NCBI RefSeq assembly: GCF_013761245.1 | Contig: NZ_JACDUT010000001.1 | Coordinates: forward strand, 1-64,000 | Origin: Thermaerobacillus caldiproteolyticus | Lineage (GTDB): Bacteria > Bacillota > Bacilli > Bacillales > Anoxybacillaceae | Reading direction: 5' to 3' | Length of the DNA: 64,000 nt | Part shown: positions 33,054 through 43,677 of the stretch, in pieces | How the letters are laid out: every line of letters starts with the position of its first letter | Numbering within the stretch: the first letter of the stretch is position 1 | Notes under the pieces: model-generated | What the model was told of the DNA's origin: nothing | Database searches by the model: none | The model's input: the letters and a program-made list of their open reading frames with translations, nothing else | Made by a program: the position numbers and the translations under genes

Positions 33054-34847
33054 CTACGATTCGTGTGTTGCATTTGGCAAGTAAAACGTAAACGTCGTAC
33101 CTTCATGGAGCTTACTATGCACGGAAATCATTCCTTTATGCGCTTCAACGATATTTTTCGCGATCGCAAGACCTAGCCCTGTTCCGGAACGACCGCGGGT
33201 ACGCGCTTTATCCGCCTTATAAAACCGCTCAAATATAAACGGCAAATCCTCTTCCGCAATGCCGGAACCGGAATCTTGAACATGAATCGTGACTCCGTCC
33301 CCGCTTCGCTCGACGATTACTTTCACCGTCCCGTTTTCATCTGTATGGCGAATGGCGTTATCAATTAAGTTCGTCAACACTTGTTCAATGCGGTCAGGAT
33401 CAATCGTCATTTCGATGTTTTCATCTTTCCATTCAGCCGATAAATTGATTTGTTTTTCCTTCGCCAATCCTTGGAATTTCCGAATAATGCGCTCAATATA
33501 TGGAGCAAGCTGAACAGTTTTATAATTTAACGTTATATGTCCTGCTTCCATGCGGGCTAAATCAAGCAGGTCATTGACGAGACGCCCCATTCGTAACGAT
33601 TCATCATAAATGACTTTCGCCATTTCTTTCTTTTCTTCATCGGTCGCAGCAATATCGTCAATAATGGCTTCGCTATATCCTTGCAACATCGCAATCGGCG
33701 TGCGCAGCTCATGAGAAACATTGGCGATAAAATCTTTCCGCAGCTTGTCCAAACGCCTCTCTTCCGTCATATCGCGCAATACCGCCACTGCTCCGCGAAC
33801 AGCGGTCTGGTTATAAAGAGGTGACATTAAAATAACCCATGTTCGTCCTTGCAGCGTCAATTCCGTCATCTGCTCTTTCTCTTCACCGACGACGCGAGCG
33901 AACAGCTCATTCACTTGCGGCGGCAGTGGAGCCATCACCTCAGCCTCGTTTCCCTGTTCAAAATACCACGCTTGCAAAAATCGCTCTGCCGGTGGGTTTG
34001 TAATTAAAATTTCCCCGTCGCGATTAAAGGTAATGACACCATCTGCCATGCTGCTCAAAATGCTCGCTAACTGCTCTTTCTCTTGGTTTAACGCATTGAT
34101 GTTAAATTGCAGGCGCCTTCCCATTTGGTTAAACGCCATCGCCAGCTCTCCGATTTCATCATGAGTTAAAATCGGCACTTTCGTATCGAATTTGCCGCGA
34201 GCAACTTCAAACGCAGCTTGACGCATTTTCCGAAGCGGAGCCGTAATGCGCGTCGATAGGAAAAACGCAAAAATCGTCGTTAATACAATAGCGATGAATG
34301 CAGCCAGAAAGATTAATTTCTTCGTTTGCTGCGTCGTATCTTCAACCGCTTGCAACGATTGGTAAATAAATACCGCCCCGTGTTTCCCATCTGCTGTCTC
34401 AAGCGGTACGCCGACAATAAGCAATTGACCATAACGGTCATCACCGACTTGAATGTTCGGCAAATACATTTTCTTTTTTATTTGCTTTCGTTCGGTTAAT
34501 ACCTTTTGTAAATCGTCATCCTTTTGAATAAGCGATAATGGCAAGTCGCGCAGCCGGGTGTTTGCGGGCGAATACCAATAATGGACTTGATCAGCGATAA
34601 TGACCGCTTTCGACATATCGCCGACTAATGTCCATGCAATGGAACGCCCGAGTTCTTCATCCGTATGTTCGTGCATGACTTCTGATACTTTTGTTGCCAA
34701 TTGCGTTAACTCTTTTTCCGCTTCTTGAACATGGTAGTTTTCAAAAAATTTTAATAGGAGAATCGTTAAAATAAAAAGAACAAACGAGACAAGCAATAAA
34801 ATAGTAAACCATAATTTCCCGACAACGCTGCGCCAAAACCACATCAT
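33054..34847 (-). CDS. resE: Sensor histidine kinase ResE
   Basis: 597 aa, close to B. subtilis ResE (589). Two transmembrane helices (about 12-32 and 180-200) enclose an extracytoplasmic domain; then HAMP ([18 protein letters not shown]), PAS ([19 protein letters not shown]), HisKA with the phospho-His in [16 protein letters not shown], and HATPase ([40 protein letters not shown]). It senses oxygen limitation/redox state and phosphorylates ResD. It overlaps resD by 4 bp. Confidence 0.96.
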   Translation of the reverse strand: MMWFWRSVVGKLWFTILLLVSFVLFILTILLLKFFENYHVQEAEKELTQLATKVSEVMHEHTDEELGRSIAWTLVGDMSKAVIIADQVHYWYSPANTRLRDLPLSLIQKDDDLQKVLTERKQIKKKMYLPNIQVGDDRYGQLLIVGVPLETADGKHGAVFIYQSLQAVEDTTQQTKKLIFLAAFIAIVLTTIFAFFLSTRITAPLRKMRQAAFEVARGKFDTKVPILTHDEIGELAMAFNQMGRRLQFNINALNQEKEQLASILSSMADGVITFNRDGEILITNPPAERFLQAWYFEQGNEAEVMAPLPPQVNELFARVVGEEKEQMTELTLQGRTWVILMSPLYNQTAVRGAVAVLRDMTEERRLDKLRKDFIANVSHELRTPIAMLQGYSEAIIDDIAATDEEKKEMAKVIYDESLRMGRLVNDLLDLARMEAGHITLNYKTVQLAPYIERIIRKFQGLAKEKQINLSAEWKDENIEMTIDPDRIEQVLTNLIDNAIRHTDENGTVKVIVERSGDGVTIHVQDSGSGIAEEDLPFIFERFYKADKARTRGRSGTGLGLAIAKNIVEAHKGMISVHSKLHEGTTFTFYLPNATHES

Positions 34848-35563
34848 TCGTTCACAACCTCGAATTTATAGCCAACTCCCCAGACGGTCACAATCATTTT
34901 TGCCGCCGTCGGAGACACTTTATTTAATTTTTCACGAAGGCGTTTAATATGTGTGTCCACGGTGCGTAAGTCTCCAAAAAATTCGTAATGCCATACTTCT
35001 TTTAAGAGCTGTTCTCGATCAAACACTTTATCGGGTGATTTTGCCAAAAATAATAATAGTTCATATTCCTTCGGCGTTAAGCTCACTTCTTTCCCATCTG
35101 CTGTGACGCGGTGAGCATCATTATCGATTGTTAAATGCGGAAAGACAAGAATGTCTTTCGCAGTGGTATCCGTTGGTACATATGTTGCGTTGACCGCACG
35201 GCGTAAAAGCGCTTTAACGCGCAATACGACTTCACGCGGGCTGAACGGTTTGACAATATAATCATCGGTTCCTACTTCAAACCCTTGAACTCGATTCGCT
35301 TCCTCTCCTTTTGCGGTCAACATAATAATCGGCGTTGTTTTCTTTTCACGAATTTCTTTACATACTTCAATGCCGTCCCTCCCCGGCAGCATTAAGTCAA
35401 GCAAGATCACGTCATAATCGTTTTCCAGCGCTTTTTTGAGTGCATCGTCGCCATTATCCGCTTCCTCAATGAGATAATTTTCACGCTCTAAATACATTCT
35501 TAATAAGCGCCGGATACGTTCCTCGTCATCGACAACTAAAATTTTTACTTGTTTATCCATCAT
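34844..35563 (-). CDS. resD: Response regulator ResD
   Basis: OmpR/PhoB-type regulator, about 239 aa. Receiver domain [19 protein letters not shown] with phospho-acceptor Asp in [13 protein letters not shown] (about 55) and Lys in [12 protein letters not shown]; winged helix in the C-terminal half ([32 protein letters not shown]). Start chosen at the ATG pair following GGGAGG. Controls aerobic/anaerobic respiration and cytochrome genes with ResE. Confidence 0.96.
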   Translation of the reverse strand: MMDKQVKILVVDDEERIRRLLRMYLERENYLIEEADNGDDALKKALENDYDVILLDLMLPGRDGIEVCKEIREKKTTPIIMLTAKGEEANRVQGFEVGTDDYIVKPFSPREVVLRVKALLRRAVNATYVPTDTTAKDILVFPHLTIDNDAHRVTADGKEVSLTPKEYELLLFLAKSPDKVFDREQLLKEVWHYEFFGDLRTVDTHIKRLREKLNKVSPTAAKMIVTVWGVGYKFEVVNE

Positions 35564-35633
35564 GAACATCCTCCCTTGTTCACTATTTTACAAAAGTGCT
35601 CCTCTTTTATCTACATTTTCTATTTATAAATAA

Positions 35634-35664
35634 AGGATGTCCCACAAAACGATGAGACATCCCC
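35634..35664 (-). terminator. Terminator between resC and resD
   Basis: GGATGTC / GACATCC hairpin followed by TTTATTT on the minus strand. It partly separates resABC from resDE. Confidence 0.7.
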
Positions 35665-35753
35665 TTTGTCTAGGTTTTCATGACAGCTGACTTTTCAAAC
35701 ATGGATCGTGATGTAACATCCCATTGGGATTGCACGAATTGGCTTCGTGATAG

Positions 35754-36938
35754 TTACGAACCAGCATACGAATGCAAGCCAGCGATGACCAAGTTGACCG
35801 CAACTAAGTTAAACATAATAATCGCAAAACCAATGACGGCAAGCCATGCCGATTTTTCACCATGCCATCCTCTTGATAAGCGAAGATGCAAAAATGCAGC
35901 ATAAAACAACCACGTGATTAATGCCCAAACTTCTTTCGGGTCCCATCCCCAAAAGCGCGTCCATGCAATTTGTGCCCAAATCATGGCAAAAATCAATGCT
36001 CCAAGGGTAAACACTGGAAAGCCAATTGCGACAGCGCGATAACTAATTTCATCGGTCAAATCTAAATTCACATGTTTCACAAGCGGCTGTAATGCTGCGG
36101 CGATACGTTTCCGCAATACAAGACGCAACAACAAATAAAGAACCGTTCCACCGATCAATGACCAAATCACTGTGTTTAATTTTTTCGCATTAATGATGGC
36201 CGGCATATGAACAAGCGGCTCAAAGCGATCAGCACTTTCTTTTTCTAACGTTCCCTTATGCGGTCCGACAAGTGCTGGCATATCGTATACGACTTCCGCT
36301 TGTTGTTTATTTTTATCCACCCACGTAAATTTCGCTTCATAATCAGCAAGGCTGAATGCCGTTGAGACAGCGACAAACCCGAGTGTCGTAATTAAACAGA
36401 ACATAATGACTTCCAACCAAAACGTGCGTTTGCTTGGCTTCGATTGGTCAACGACGCGAATTAAATAAATGAGCCCTGCCGCAAAGCTAACGGCTAAAAT
36501 CGCTTCCCCAGCTGCCGCTGTTGTGACATGGATGTGTAACCAGTCACTTTGCAATGCCGGGATAAGCGGTGTAATCTCGCGCGGAAACATGCTTGCATAG
36601 GCAATCACTAGCAGCGCGACCGGCAATGTAAACAAGCCAAGGACACTTATTTTATAAATAAAATAAATAATGATAAAGGCACCGACAAGCATCATTCCAA
36701 AAAACGTGGTGAATTCAAATAAATTACTAACCGGCGCATGCCCAGCGGCAATCCATCTTGTAATAAAGTAGCCCAATTGCGAAACAAAACCGACAATCGT
36801 AATGACAATTCCGAGCATTGACCAGCGATTGGTGCTCGGCTTCTCCTTTTTGTCGCGAATCGCTCCGCCAAAAAAGAACGTTCCGATTAAATAGAGAATA
36901 AACGCGATATAAAGCAGTGTACTACTTAGTTGCGCCAT
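35754..36938 (-). CDS. resC: Cytochrome c biogenesis protein ResC (CcsA family)
   Basis: 394 aa, multi-span membrane protein of System II heme delivery. The CcsA tryptophan-rich signature is [20 protein letters not shown] (about 325-344), with conserved His residues in [16 protein letters not shown] and [11 protein letters not shown]. It pairs with ResB to move and attach heme to apocytochromes. It overlaps resB by 17 bp. Confidence 0.95.
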   Translation of the reverse strand: MAQLSSTLLYIAFILYLIGTFFFGGAIRDKKEKPSTNRWSMLGIVITIVGFVSQLGYFITRWIAAGHAPVSNLFEFTTFFGMMLVGAFIIIYFIYKISVLGLFTLPVALLVIAYASMFPREITPLIPALQSDWLHIHVTTAAAGEAILAVSFAAGLIYLIRVVDQSKPSKRTFWLEVIMFCLITTLGFVAVSTAFSLADYEAKFTWVDKNKQQAEVVYDMPALVGPHKGTLEKESADRFEPLVHMPAIINAKKLNTVIWSLIGGTVLYLLLRLVLRKRIAAALQPLVKHVNLDLTDEISYRAVAIGFPVFTLGALIFAMIWAQIAWTRFWGWDPKEVWALITWLFYAAFLHLRLSRGWHGEKSAWLAVIGFAIIMFNLVAVNLVIAGLHSYAGS

Positions 36939-38583
36939 TCCTGTCTCCTCCTTGCGCTGCTTTCTTCTCCACTTCCGCTTGGTCGATTGGCATCGCTAAT
37001 CCTGTTCCTTCGATGATATGCTTCATTTCATTTTTCAATCCGAACCAGTTTTTATTCGTATGTGCGGCCAGCCATACTTCACCATTCACCCGCTGCAACC
37101 AAATGCGGCGATGATTCCAGTACATTCCTTGGATAAGCCCGATCATAAAAATGACTCCGCCGATTCCTAAAATCCATAATGTAAAATCGCGACGCACCGT
37201 CAAGCCAGAGACGTTTCTCGTATCAAGTCCGGCAAACGCCATTTTATATTTGTTATTTCCAAATGGCTCAATCGTCTGACGAATTGCGACAAAGCTGACT
37301 TCCCCTTTTGGTTTGTCAGGAGTAATCATTTTAAACACAAACGCCGGGTTATTCGGAATTTTTGATTTTGTCGCCGGATTTCCGTCATCATCAAAATAAA
37401 AGTCCGGGAAATAGCTTAATAGCTCAACACGATAACCATTTCCAAGGTTGTAAGAAGATTGCGGATTATGTAAATCAACTGTTACCGTACCAAATGATTG
37501 ATTGGTCGCTTTATCAATTAAATTAAACGCCATTTTATTCGGTTCGTTCATTTTAAAATCGACTTGATATAAGGCATAATGGTCATATTTCAGCGGTTCG
37601 TTAACGCGAATGTTGTACTCTTTTACTTTTTTTAATTTTGGCTCTTCTCCCGGCACAATCGGACCAACGCGCTTATAAAGCACAACGTTCGTTTGATACG
37701 TTTTCGCCACAGTTCCGTTTCCGACACGATCGATGGCTGCATTAAATACTTCGTTATCTTTTCCTTTCTCATACACTTCAAAAATAAATTTTTCGTTTTT
37801 CAAAAAATACTTTCCGCCTGTACCCGGAATTTCTTTTGTCTCACCTTCGCGAATCCAAAGCACTTTATCGACATACATGCCCGGGACAAAGCGAAGCATC
37901 GCACCGATTAAAAAAATGATTAAGCCGATGTGGTTCACATACGGTCCCCAACGCGAAAAACGTCCTTTTTCCGCCAAAATGTTACCGTTTTCCTCACGAA
38001 CGTGATAGCGGCGCTTGATTAATCGCTCTTTCATTTGGCTGAATACTCGGTTTTCATCGGCCACCTGTGAAGCACTAAATAAACGTTGGCGCTGCAAAAA
38101 CGTCGGATGGCGTGTTACCCCTTGCTTTTGTAAAGCGCGATAAAGCGGAATGACGCGGTCTAAACTACAGATGACCAGCGATACGCCGATGGAAGCAATC
38201 AGAAGCATATACCACCAAGAGCCGTACAAATTATTGAAACCAAGCTCATAATAAAGCTTCCCAGCCCAACCATATTGGTCTTTGTAATATTCGGCAGGGC
38301 TGACGTTCGGCGGAATATACATTTCCTGTGGAAAAATCGTTCCGATCGCGGATGCAACGAGCGTAATTACAATGAGCCAGACGCCGACTTTGACGGAAGA
38401 AAAGAAATTCCAAATTTTATCAATGATTGTTTTATTATACGTTTGCGAACGGCGCGCACTTCCCTCATAACGCATGTCCAATAATTTTTTCGATGTATCC
38501 TCTTCGAGCGGCTTTCCGCACGATTCGCAAAAAACAGTCCCGTGCGGATTGACGTGACCACATTCACATTTTACTTGTTCCAT
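36922..38583 (-). CDS. resB: Cytochrome c biogenesis protein ResB
   Basis: 553 aa. N-terminal zinc-ribbon-like motif [20 protein letters not shown] (Cys x 4), then [18 protein letters not shown] and membrane helices ([54 protein letters not shown]) around a large extracytoplasmic domain. Partner of ResC in System II. The four-Cys start is also present in B. subtilis ResB. ATG 38583 follows GGGAG. Confidence 0.94.
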   Translation of the reverse strand: MEQVKCECGHVNPHGTVFCESCGKPLEEDTSKKLLDMRYEGSARRSQTYNKTIIDKIWNFFSSVKVGVWLIVITLVASAIGTIFPQEMYIPPNVSPAEYYKDQYGWAGKLYYELGFNNLYGSWWYMLLIASIGVSLVICSLDRVIPLYRALQKQGVTRHPTFLQRQRLFSASQVADENRVFSQMKERLIKRRYHVREENGNILAEKGRFSRWGPYVNHIGLIIFLIGAMLRFVPGMYVDKVLWIREGETKEIPGTGGKYFLKNEKFIFEVYEKGKDNEVFNAAIDRVGNGTVAKTYQTNVVLYKRVGPIVPGEEPKLKKVKEYNIRVNEPLKYDHYALYQVDFKMNEPNKMAFNLIDKATNQSFGTVTVDLHNPQSSYNLGNGYRVELLSYFPDFYFDDDGNPATKSKIPNNPAFVFKMITPDKPKGEVSFVAIRQTIEPFGNNKYKMAFAGLDTRNVSGLTVRRDFTLWILGIGGVIFMIGLIQGMYWNHRRIWLQRVNGEVWLAAHTNKNWFGLKNEMKHIIEGTGLAMPIDQAEVEKKAAQGGDRNGATK

Positions 38584-38595
38584 TGCCAAAACTCC

Positions 38596-39117
38596 CTATG
38601 GTTTAATGCTTTCCATATATTGCTGAACCATCTCTTCTGTCATCGTTCCGGTAATAATCTTTTTAATTTTCCCGTTCTTGTCAATTAAAAATGTTGCCGG
38701 CAGCTGGTCGATGTCATAGGCATTCATCACTTGATCTTCCCGGTCAATTGCAACCGGAAACGTTAAACCAAATTGGTCGATAAATTTTTGTACGCTCAAT
38801 TTCGGTTCGCCGACATTTACAGCCAATACTTCGACCCCTTGCTGTTTATACGCTTCATACTGCCGGTTAATATACGGCATTTCTCGTTCGCACGGCTTAC
38901 ACCACGTTCCCCAGAAGTTCAAAAATACTCCTTTACCGCGATAGTCGGAAAGGCGATGGGATTTCCCATTCAAATCCGTTAGCACAAAATCGGGAGCGGT
39001 GGCACCAACTTTGATGCTTGTTTTTTCGGTAAAAAAGTTGGAATAAATCGTATAGCCCACTGCGCTCAGAAGCAATAATAAAATCACAGTTCGCACAACA
39101 AGTCGTTGTTTTTTCAT
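38596..39117 (-). CDS. resA: Thiol-disulfide oxidoreductase ResA
   Basis: 173 aa, anchored by one N-terminal helix (VVRTVILLLLLSAVGYTIYS), with an extracytoplasmic thioredoxin-fold domain. Active site WCKPCEREMP (CxPC), GVFLNFWGTW, and the cis-Pro region DQLPATFLIDK. It reduces the CXXCH cysteines of apocytochrome c before heme attachment. ATG 39117 with AGGAGAG upstream; starts the resABC cluster. Confidence 0.95.
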   Translation of the reverse strand: MKKQRLVVRTVILLLLLSAVGYTIYSNFFTEKTSIKVGATAPDFVLTDLNGKSHRLSDYRGKGVFLNFWGTWCKPCEREMPYINRQYEAYKQQGVEVLAVNVGEPKLSVQKFIDQFGLTFPVAIDREDQVMNAYDIDQLPATFLIDKNGKIKKIITGTMTEEMVQQYMESIKP

Positions 39118-39223
39118 TGTTCTGACTCTCCTGAAATCAAAATATTCCATTTTCCATTATAGCAATATTCACAGTTGTCAACATGAAAATTATATGAATG
39201 TTATGTGACAACGTAAGAAAAAT

Positions 39224-39955
39224 TTACCTCCTACCGCCGGATAAGGCCAGTGCACGAAGTTGTTTGACTTCATGTGGCGATAGCTCTCGGTAATCTCCAG
39301 GATTGAGCCCTTTTAAATCGAGAAACGCATAACGTTCCCGCTTCAATTTCATTACCCGGCAGCCGATCGCTTCAAACATACGGCGCACTTGGCGGTTGCG
39401 TCCTTCATGAATGCGTATTTCAATAATGGCCGTTTGCTTTCGCTTATCGAGTGAAAGCATTTTCACTTTCGCCGGCGCCGTCATGCCATCCTCAAGCATA
39501 ATACCTTTCTCTAGTTGCTTTAGTTGCTCTCGTGTCGGAATTCCTCTCACTTTGGCAATATACACTTTTTCGATTTCATAGCGAGGATGCATCAAAAGGT
39601 TCGCGAAATCGCCATCGTTCGTCAACAATAATAACCCTGACGTATCATAATCTAATCGTCCAATCGGGTAAATGCGCTTATCAAGTCCTTCAAAAAAGTC
39701 GGTAACCACTTTCCGGCCTTTTTCGTCTTTGACGCTGGAAATGACACCGCGCGGCTTATAAAGAAGATAGTAAACCGGTTCTTCCCTCTCAACCGGAATA
39801 CCGTCCACTTCGATTTTATCTTGAGGACCTACTTTTACACCAAGTTCGGTCACAACTTGACCGTTCACTTTCACTTTTCCTTGTAAAATAAGCTCTTCCG
39901 CTTTTCGTCTTGATGCAATTCCTGCATGTGCAATTACTTTTTGCAATCGTTCCAT
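39224..39955 (-). CDS. rluB: 23S rRNA pseudouridine synthase RluB
   Basis: 243 aa. N-terminal S4 domain (RLQKVIAHAGIASRRKAEELI), catalytic motif GRLDYDTSGLLLLTNDGDF with the essential Asp, and RIHEGRNRQVRRMFEAIG near the end: RsuA/RluB family, expected to modify position 2605 of 23S rRNA. ATG 39955 with GAGGTGA; the upstream extension lacks a ribosome site. It lies upstream of resA as in B. subtilis (ypuL). Confidence 0.93.
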   Translation of the reverse strand: MERLQKVIAHAGIASRRKAEELILQGKVKVNGQVVTELGVKVGPQDKIEVDGIPVEREEPVYYLLYKPRGVISSVKDEKGRKVVTDFFEGLDKRIYPIGRLDYDTSGLLLLTNDGDFANLLMHPRYEIEKVYIAKVRGIPTREQLKQLEKGIMLEDGMTAPAKVKMLSLDKRKQTAIIEIRIHEGRNRQVRRMFEAIGCRVMKLKRERYAFLDLKGLNPGDYRELSPHEVKQLRALALSGGRR

Positions 39956-40053
39956 TGTTGTTGTCACCTCTTCAATCATCTTACTCTTTCCATGAAAAAG
40001 ATACAAGCATGTCCCCTCACTATTTTTTATCATACACACCTTTTTTCGACAAA

Positions 40054-40088
40054 CAAAAAAAGCAACCCAACAGGTAGGTCACTTTTTT
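40054..40088 (-). terminator. Terminator after dacB-spmA-spmB
   Basis: AGTGACC / GGTTGCT stem (with G-U pairs) followed by a 7-T run on the minus strand. It lies 207 bp after the spmB stop; the stretch between (40089-40294) holds no convincing gene. Confidence 0.6.
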
Positions 40089-40294
40089 AAAGGTGAAGAA
40101 CGCAGCCATTTTAACGAAAAACCGTTTTGCCCGGCTCGCAGATAGTTGTCTTCCATGCCACACTTGCCCAAAATATGATTTAAAAAGTGATGCTTTATGT
40201 AACTCGAAAACACCCCCGCCCTCTCGGCAATGCAGGAACTTCTTCAAAGAAAGAATATTTGTCCATTGCACTTAACGGCTCTTCTCTGCTTTTC

Positions 40295-40828
40295 CTATCT
40301 ACCAAATACAAATAATACAATAAAAAACGAAATGATAAAACTAAGGATATCGGCTAAAATCCCTACTTTCAACGCATCTCCCATCTTTTTAATACCGACA
40401 GCGCCAAAGTAAACGGTTAACACATACAACGTTGTTTCCGTACTCCCTTGAATCGTCGACGCAAGCCGACCGATAAACGAATCCGGTCCGTATGTGGCAA
40501 TCAAATCGGTCGTCATGCCTAAAGCGGCTGTGCCGGAAATGGTGCGAATCATCGCCAGCGGCACGACTTCTACGGGAATGCCAATCGTTTTAACGAGCGG
40601 CTCAATGAAATTCATTATATAGTCCAAGGCCCCGGAGGCTCGAAAAATCGAAATCGATACAAGCATGCCGACTAAATACGGAATCACGGAAAAGGCGATT
40701 TGAATGCCTTCTTTTCCCCCCTCGACAAACGCTTCATATGTCGGCACTTTTTTAAACGTCCCATATAAAAGAATAAAGGCAATGGTGACAGGGATCAGCC
40801 AAATGGAAATTAGCTGAATCAGGCTCAT
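40295..40828 (-). CDS. spmB: Spore maturation protein SpmB
   Basis: 177 aa, about five membrane helices, nucleoside-recognition (Gate) domain family: FIEPLVKTIGIPVEVVPLAM and TETTLYVLTVYFGAVGIKK. Needed for spore core dehydration and heat resistance together with SpmA. ATG 40828 overlaps the spmA stop (ATGA), so they are coupled. Confidence 0.93.
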   Translation of the reverse strand: MSLIQLISIWLIPVTIAFILLYGTFKKVPTYEAFVEGGKEGIQIAFSVIPYLVGMLVSISIFRASGALDYIMNFIEPLVKTIGIPVEVVPLAMIRTISGTAALGMTTDLIATYGPDSFIGRLASTIQGSTETTLYVLTVYFGAVGIKKMGDALKVGILADILSFIISFFIVLFVFGR

Positions 40829-41424
40829 CTCCTCTTCCCACCTTTCCGCACTCGCTTCCAATAATAATATCGATCGATGAAAATGGCACCAATCGTGGAA
40901 ATGGTGGAAGCAACAAGAGTCGTGCCGATAATGTCTCCAGGAGCCGCAGAGCCATATGTCATCCGAATCGAAATAACCGTCGCCGGAATAAGCGTAATGC
41001 TTGACGTGTTAATCGCCAAAAATGTGACCATTGAGCGGCTCGCCTCGTCTTTATAGCCATTTAATTTTTTCAGCTCTTCCATTGCTTTAATTCCCATCGG
41101 TGTTGCGGCATTCCCCAGACCAAACATATTCGCAATCATATTCGAGACGATATACCCCATCGCCGGATGGTTTGCCGGCACCTCTGGAAAAAGGCAGCGA
41201 ACAAATGGTTTACATAAATTAGAAAGCTTAGCAAGCAATCCTGCTTCCTCTGCAATTCTCATCAATCCAAGCCAAAACACTAAAATACTAATCATACCGA
41301 TGCTGATTGTCACCGCTTCTTTTGCACCTTTAAATACCGCTTCGTTCACTTCATCCATCGTTCCATGGGCCATCGCAAAGAAAATTCCGATAATCGCCAT
41401 CATTACCCAAATTACGTTAACCAT
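40825..41424 (-). CDS. spmA: Spore maturation protein SpmA
   Basis: 199 aa, membrane protein with a nucleoside-recognition domain: GMISILVFWLGLMRIAEEAG, NMFGLGNAATPMGIKAMEEL and MVTFLAINTSSITLIPATVI. Start MVNVIWV after AGGTGTGGGG, matching the B. subtilis start; overlaps dacB by 8 bp. Acts in spore core dehydration in the mother cell or forespore membranes. Confidence 0.93.
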   Translation of the reverse strand: MVNVIWVMMAIIGIFFAMAHGTMDEVNEAVFKGAKEAVTISIGMISILVFWLGLMRIAEEAGLLAKLSNLCKPFVRCLFPEVPANHPAMGYIVSNMIANMFGLGNAATPMGIKAMEELKKLNGYKDEASRSMVTFLAINTSSITLIPATVISIRMTYGSAAPGDIIGTTLVASTISTIGAIFIDRYYYWKRVRKGGKRR

Positions 41425-42559
41425 CGTTCCCCACACCTAAAAAGAAAAATAACTTCCCAATCGAATCATTAGACACAGCATTTGATGAATGCTCGTACAA
41501 AATTGGTACCTCATCAACCGCTTCGTCGTCTAAATAAAGCACCGCTTTGCCAACAACGTCAGGGATATCGCGTTCATCTTTCTTCCATTCTTTTTTTGGT
41601 TTGATGAGTTGAATCTTAACATGTAGCTGTTTCATTTCCTCTTCTGTCACAGGATACATTAAATCGCGGCTCACGCGAATCTTATTATGATAAAAGTCAT
41701 CCTTAATTTTGTTGATCATCCGCTTGTCGTCTACTTTGGCGATGACATAATCTTCAAACCCGTATTCGTACATTGCAATATGGTCATTCCAGTCATCCGG
41801 TGCATCCAGCGTCACCGCGATTAAATTTAAACCGTCTTTGGAAGCAGTCGTGACGAGCGTGCGTTTCGCTCGTTTCGTATATCCCGTTTTTCCCCCTGTG
41901 CAATACTCATAAAGGTTCGTGAGCAATTTATTTTTATTGCGCCAGACTCGATCCCATTTTTCCCCGGGATTGGGGGCACGATATACTTTTGTTCCTGCAA
42001 TTTTCCGAAACTCTTTATTCTGCATCGCATACTGCATTAATAACGCCATATCGTAGGCGGTAGAGTAATGATTCTCCGCATCATCTAATCCGTGGGGATT
42101 CGCAAACTCAGTATCTCTCATTCCGATTTCTGCCGCTTTTTGGTTCATCAAAAACACAAAACCTTCAACGCTTCCCCCGACATATTCAGCGATAGCAATT
42201 GCCGCATCGTTCCCCGAACGAAGCATCAGTCCATATACGAGATCGCGCAACTTGATTTTTTCTCCCTCTTTCAAATAAACGGACGATCCTTCCGCACGAA
42301 CAGCACGAGAGCTCACCGTTACCGTTTCGTCCATTTTTCCCGATTCAATCGCTAAAATGGCCGTCATAATTTTGGTGATGCTTGCAATGCGTCTCTTCGT
42401 ATGTGCGTCTTTTTCAAATAGTACTCGTCCCGAATGTTGCTCCATTAAAATCGCACTTTGCGCGCTAACTTCTCCGACTGCTTCTGTTTTGTTCGGAATA
42501 CATGAAAAAAACATGGTAAGCGCTATGATGAGTACCATACACCGTTTCCCTAGCTCCAT
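41417..42559 (-). CDS. dacB: Sporulation D-alanyl-D-alanine carboxypeptidase DacB (PBP5*)
   Basis: 380 aa with a signal peptide (CMVLIIALTMFFSCIPN). Penicillin-binding motifs: SITK (SxxK), SGN, and KTG in CTGGKTGYTKRAKRTLV. Extra C-terminal domain. Regulates cross-linking of spore cortex peptidoglycan by trimming the pentapeptide. The order dacB-spmA-spmB is that of B. subtilis, which is under SigE control. Confidence 0.93.
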   Translation of the reverse strand: MELGKRCMVLIIALTMFFSCIPNKTEAVGEVSAQSAILMEQHSGRVLFEKDAHTKRRIASITKIMTAILAIESGKMDETVTVSSRAVRAEGSSVYLKEGEKIKLRDLVYGLMLRSGNDAAIAIAEYVGGSVEGFVFLMNQKAAEIGMRDTEFANPHGLDDAENHYSTAYDMALLMQYAMQNKEFRKIAGTKVYRAPNPGEKWDRVWRNKNKLLTNLYEYCTGGKTGYTKRAKRTLVTTASKDGLNLIAVTLDAPDDWNDHIAMYEYGFEDYVIAKVDDKRMINKIKDDFYHNKIRVSRDLMYPVTEEEMKQLHVKIQLIKPKKEWKKDERDIPDVVGKAVLYLDDEAVDEVPILYEHSSNAVSNDSIGKLFFFLGVGNDG

Positions 42560-42694
42560 GTAATCCCATCCCTTTTTCCGTTTTGTACAAGTGTATGCAC
42601 AAAATGAATGGATATGCTTGAAAATGTACAAGTCTCATCTAACCGCATAAAAGTAACCGCATAAAAGGGAAGGAAATTCCTTCCCGCTATCAAC

Positions 42695-43561
42695 TTAAAA
42701 TGGTCTCCACCGAAGCTTGTTCGCTTGTTCAAAACGCTGTTCTACATTCCGCCAATGAACGACGTTCCACCAATTGTTAATATAAGCGGTACGGTCATTT
42801 TTATATTGCAAATAATACGCATGTTCCCACACATCTAACACAAGTAACGGAACCGTATCCCATTGCGTCATCCATTGATGCTTTTCCGTTTGTAAAATTT
42901 CCAATCGGTGTGAGCGTGGCGACCAGACAAGAATCACCCAGCCGACCCCTTCGACGCTTTTGGCTGCTTCTGTAAAATGTCTTTTAAATCTCTCAAAACT
43001 GCCAAAATCGGCCTTAATTCGCTCCAACAATCCTCCGCGCGGTTCTCCCCCTCCTTTCGGTGTCATATTGTTCCAAAAAATCGTGTGTAAGTAATGGCCG
43101 GAGCCGTGAAACGCTGCTTCTCGCTCCCAATGCTTTAACAATTCATAATCATTCGTTTCTCGCGCTTTTTGCATCATTTTTTCCGCTTTATTTAATCCGT
43201 CAACATAACTTTGGTGATGCTTCGTATGATGAAGGCGCATAATTTCCTCCGAAATATGCGGCTCAAGCGCATCATATCGATACGGAAGCGGCGGAAGCTT
43301 ATGGCCGCCGATCGGAACACGCCCTTGACGATCTCTGTCTTCCCTTCGCTCTGCTTTTTCATACAAATCATCCACCATTGTTTGAATGTCGTAAATGTCC
43401 TCTTCTGTCCATACCTCTTCATGTTGTTTAAGGCGAGAGAGCAACGCTTCAATATCAGCGTGAATCTCTTCTTCGCCGCGCTCCGCATATCGCTGCTCCA
43501 TTTGTTTTCCCCATTCGATTACGTCATTGACATATTGTTGAAAACGTTCTTGTTGTTCCAT
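42695..43561 (-). CDS. Fe/Mn superoxide dismutase with long N-terminal extension
   Basis: 288 aa from ATG 43561 (GAGGAGG). Residues about 1-85 are charged and helical (QQERFQQYVNDVIEWGKQME) with no known domain. From about 86 a Fe/Mn SOD follows: KLPPLPYRYDALEPHIS, RLHHTKHHQSYVDGLNKAE (ligand His), GSGHYLHTIFWNNMTPKGGG (ligand His), GVGWVILVWSP, and VLDVWEHAYYLQYKN (ligand Asp and His). All four ligands are present. B. subtilis SodF has a similar extension. Probably linked to sporulation or stress by location only. Confidence 0.9.
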   Translation of the reverse strand: MEQQERFQQYVNDVIEWGKQMEQRYAERGEEEIHADIEALLSRLKQHEEVWTEEDIYDIQTMVDDLYEKAERREDRDRQGRVPIGGHKLPPLPYRYDALEPHISEEIMRLHHTKHHQSYVDGLNKAEKMMQKARETNDYELLKHWEREAAFHGSGHYLHTIFWNNMTPKGGGEPRGGLLERIKADFGSFERFKRHFTEAAKSVEGVGWVILVWSPRSHRLEILQTEKHQWMTQWDTVPLLVLDVWEHAYYLQYKNDRTAYINNWWNVVHWRNVEQRFEQANKLRWRPF

Positions 43562-43677
43562 AAAAAACCTCCTCTTCGTTTGTCGCCATATCGTATGCCG
43601 TGAGCCTAAAAATCGTTCTTGTCTTTGCGCACCCCAATTCACCAATGTTCATACATATAAAAACGAGGTGAGAAACA

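Noticed and set aside
40020-40271. 83-aa minus-strand frame downstream of spmB
   Set aside because: It runs through the intrinsic terminator at 40054-40088 and has no good ribosome site; composition is not protein-like.
43192-43603. Overlapping open frames opposite and out of frame in the superoxide dismutase extension
   Set aside because: They arise from the charged, repetitive codon pattern of the extension and lack ribosome sites.
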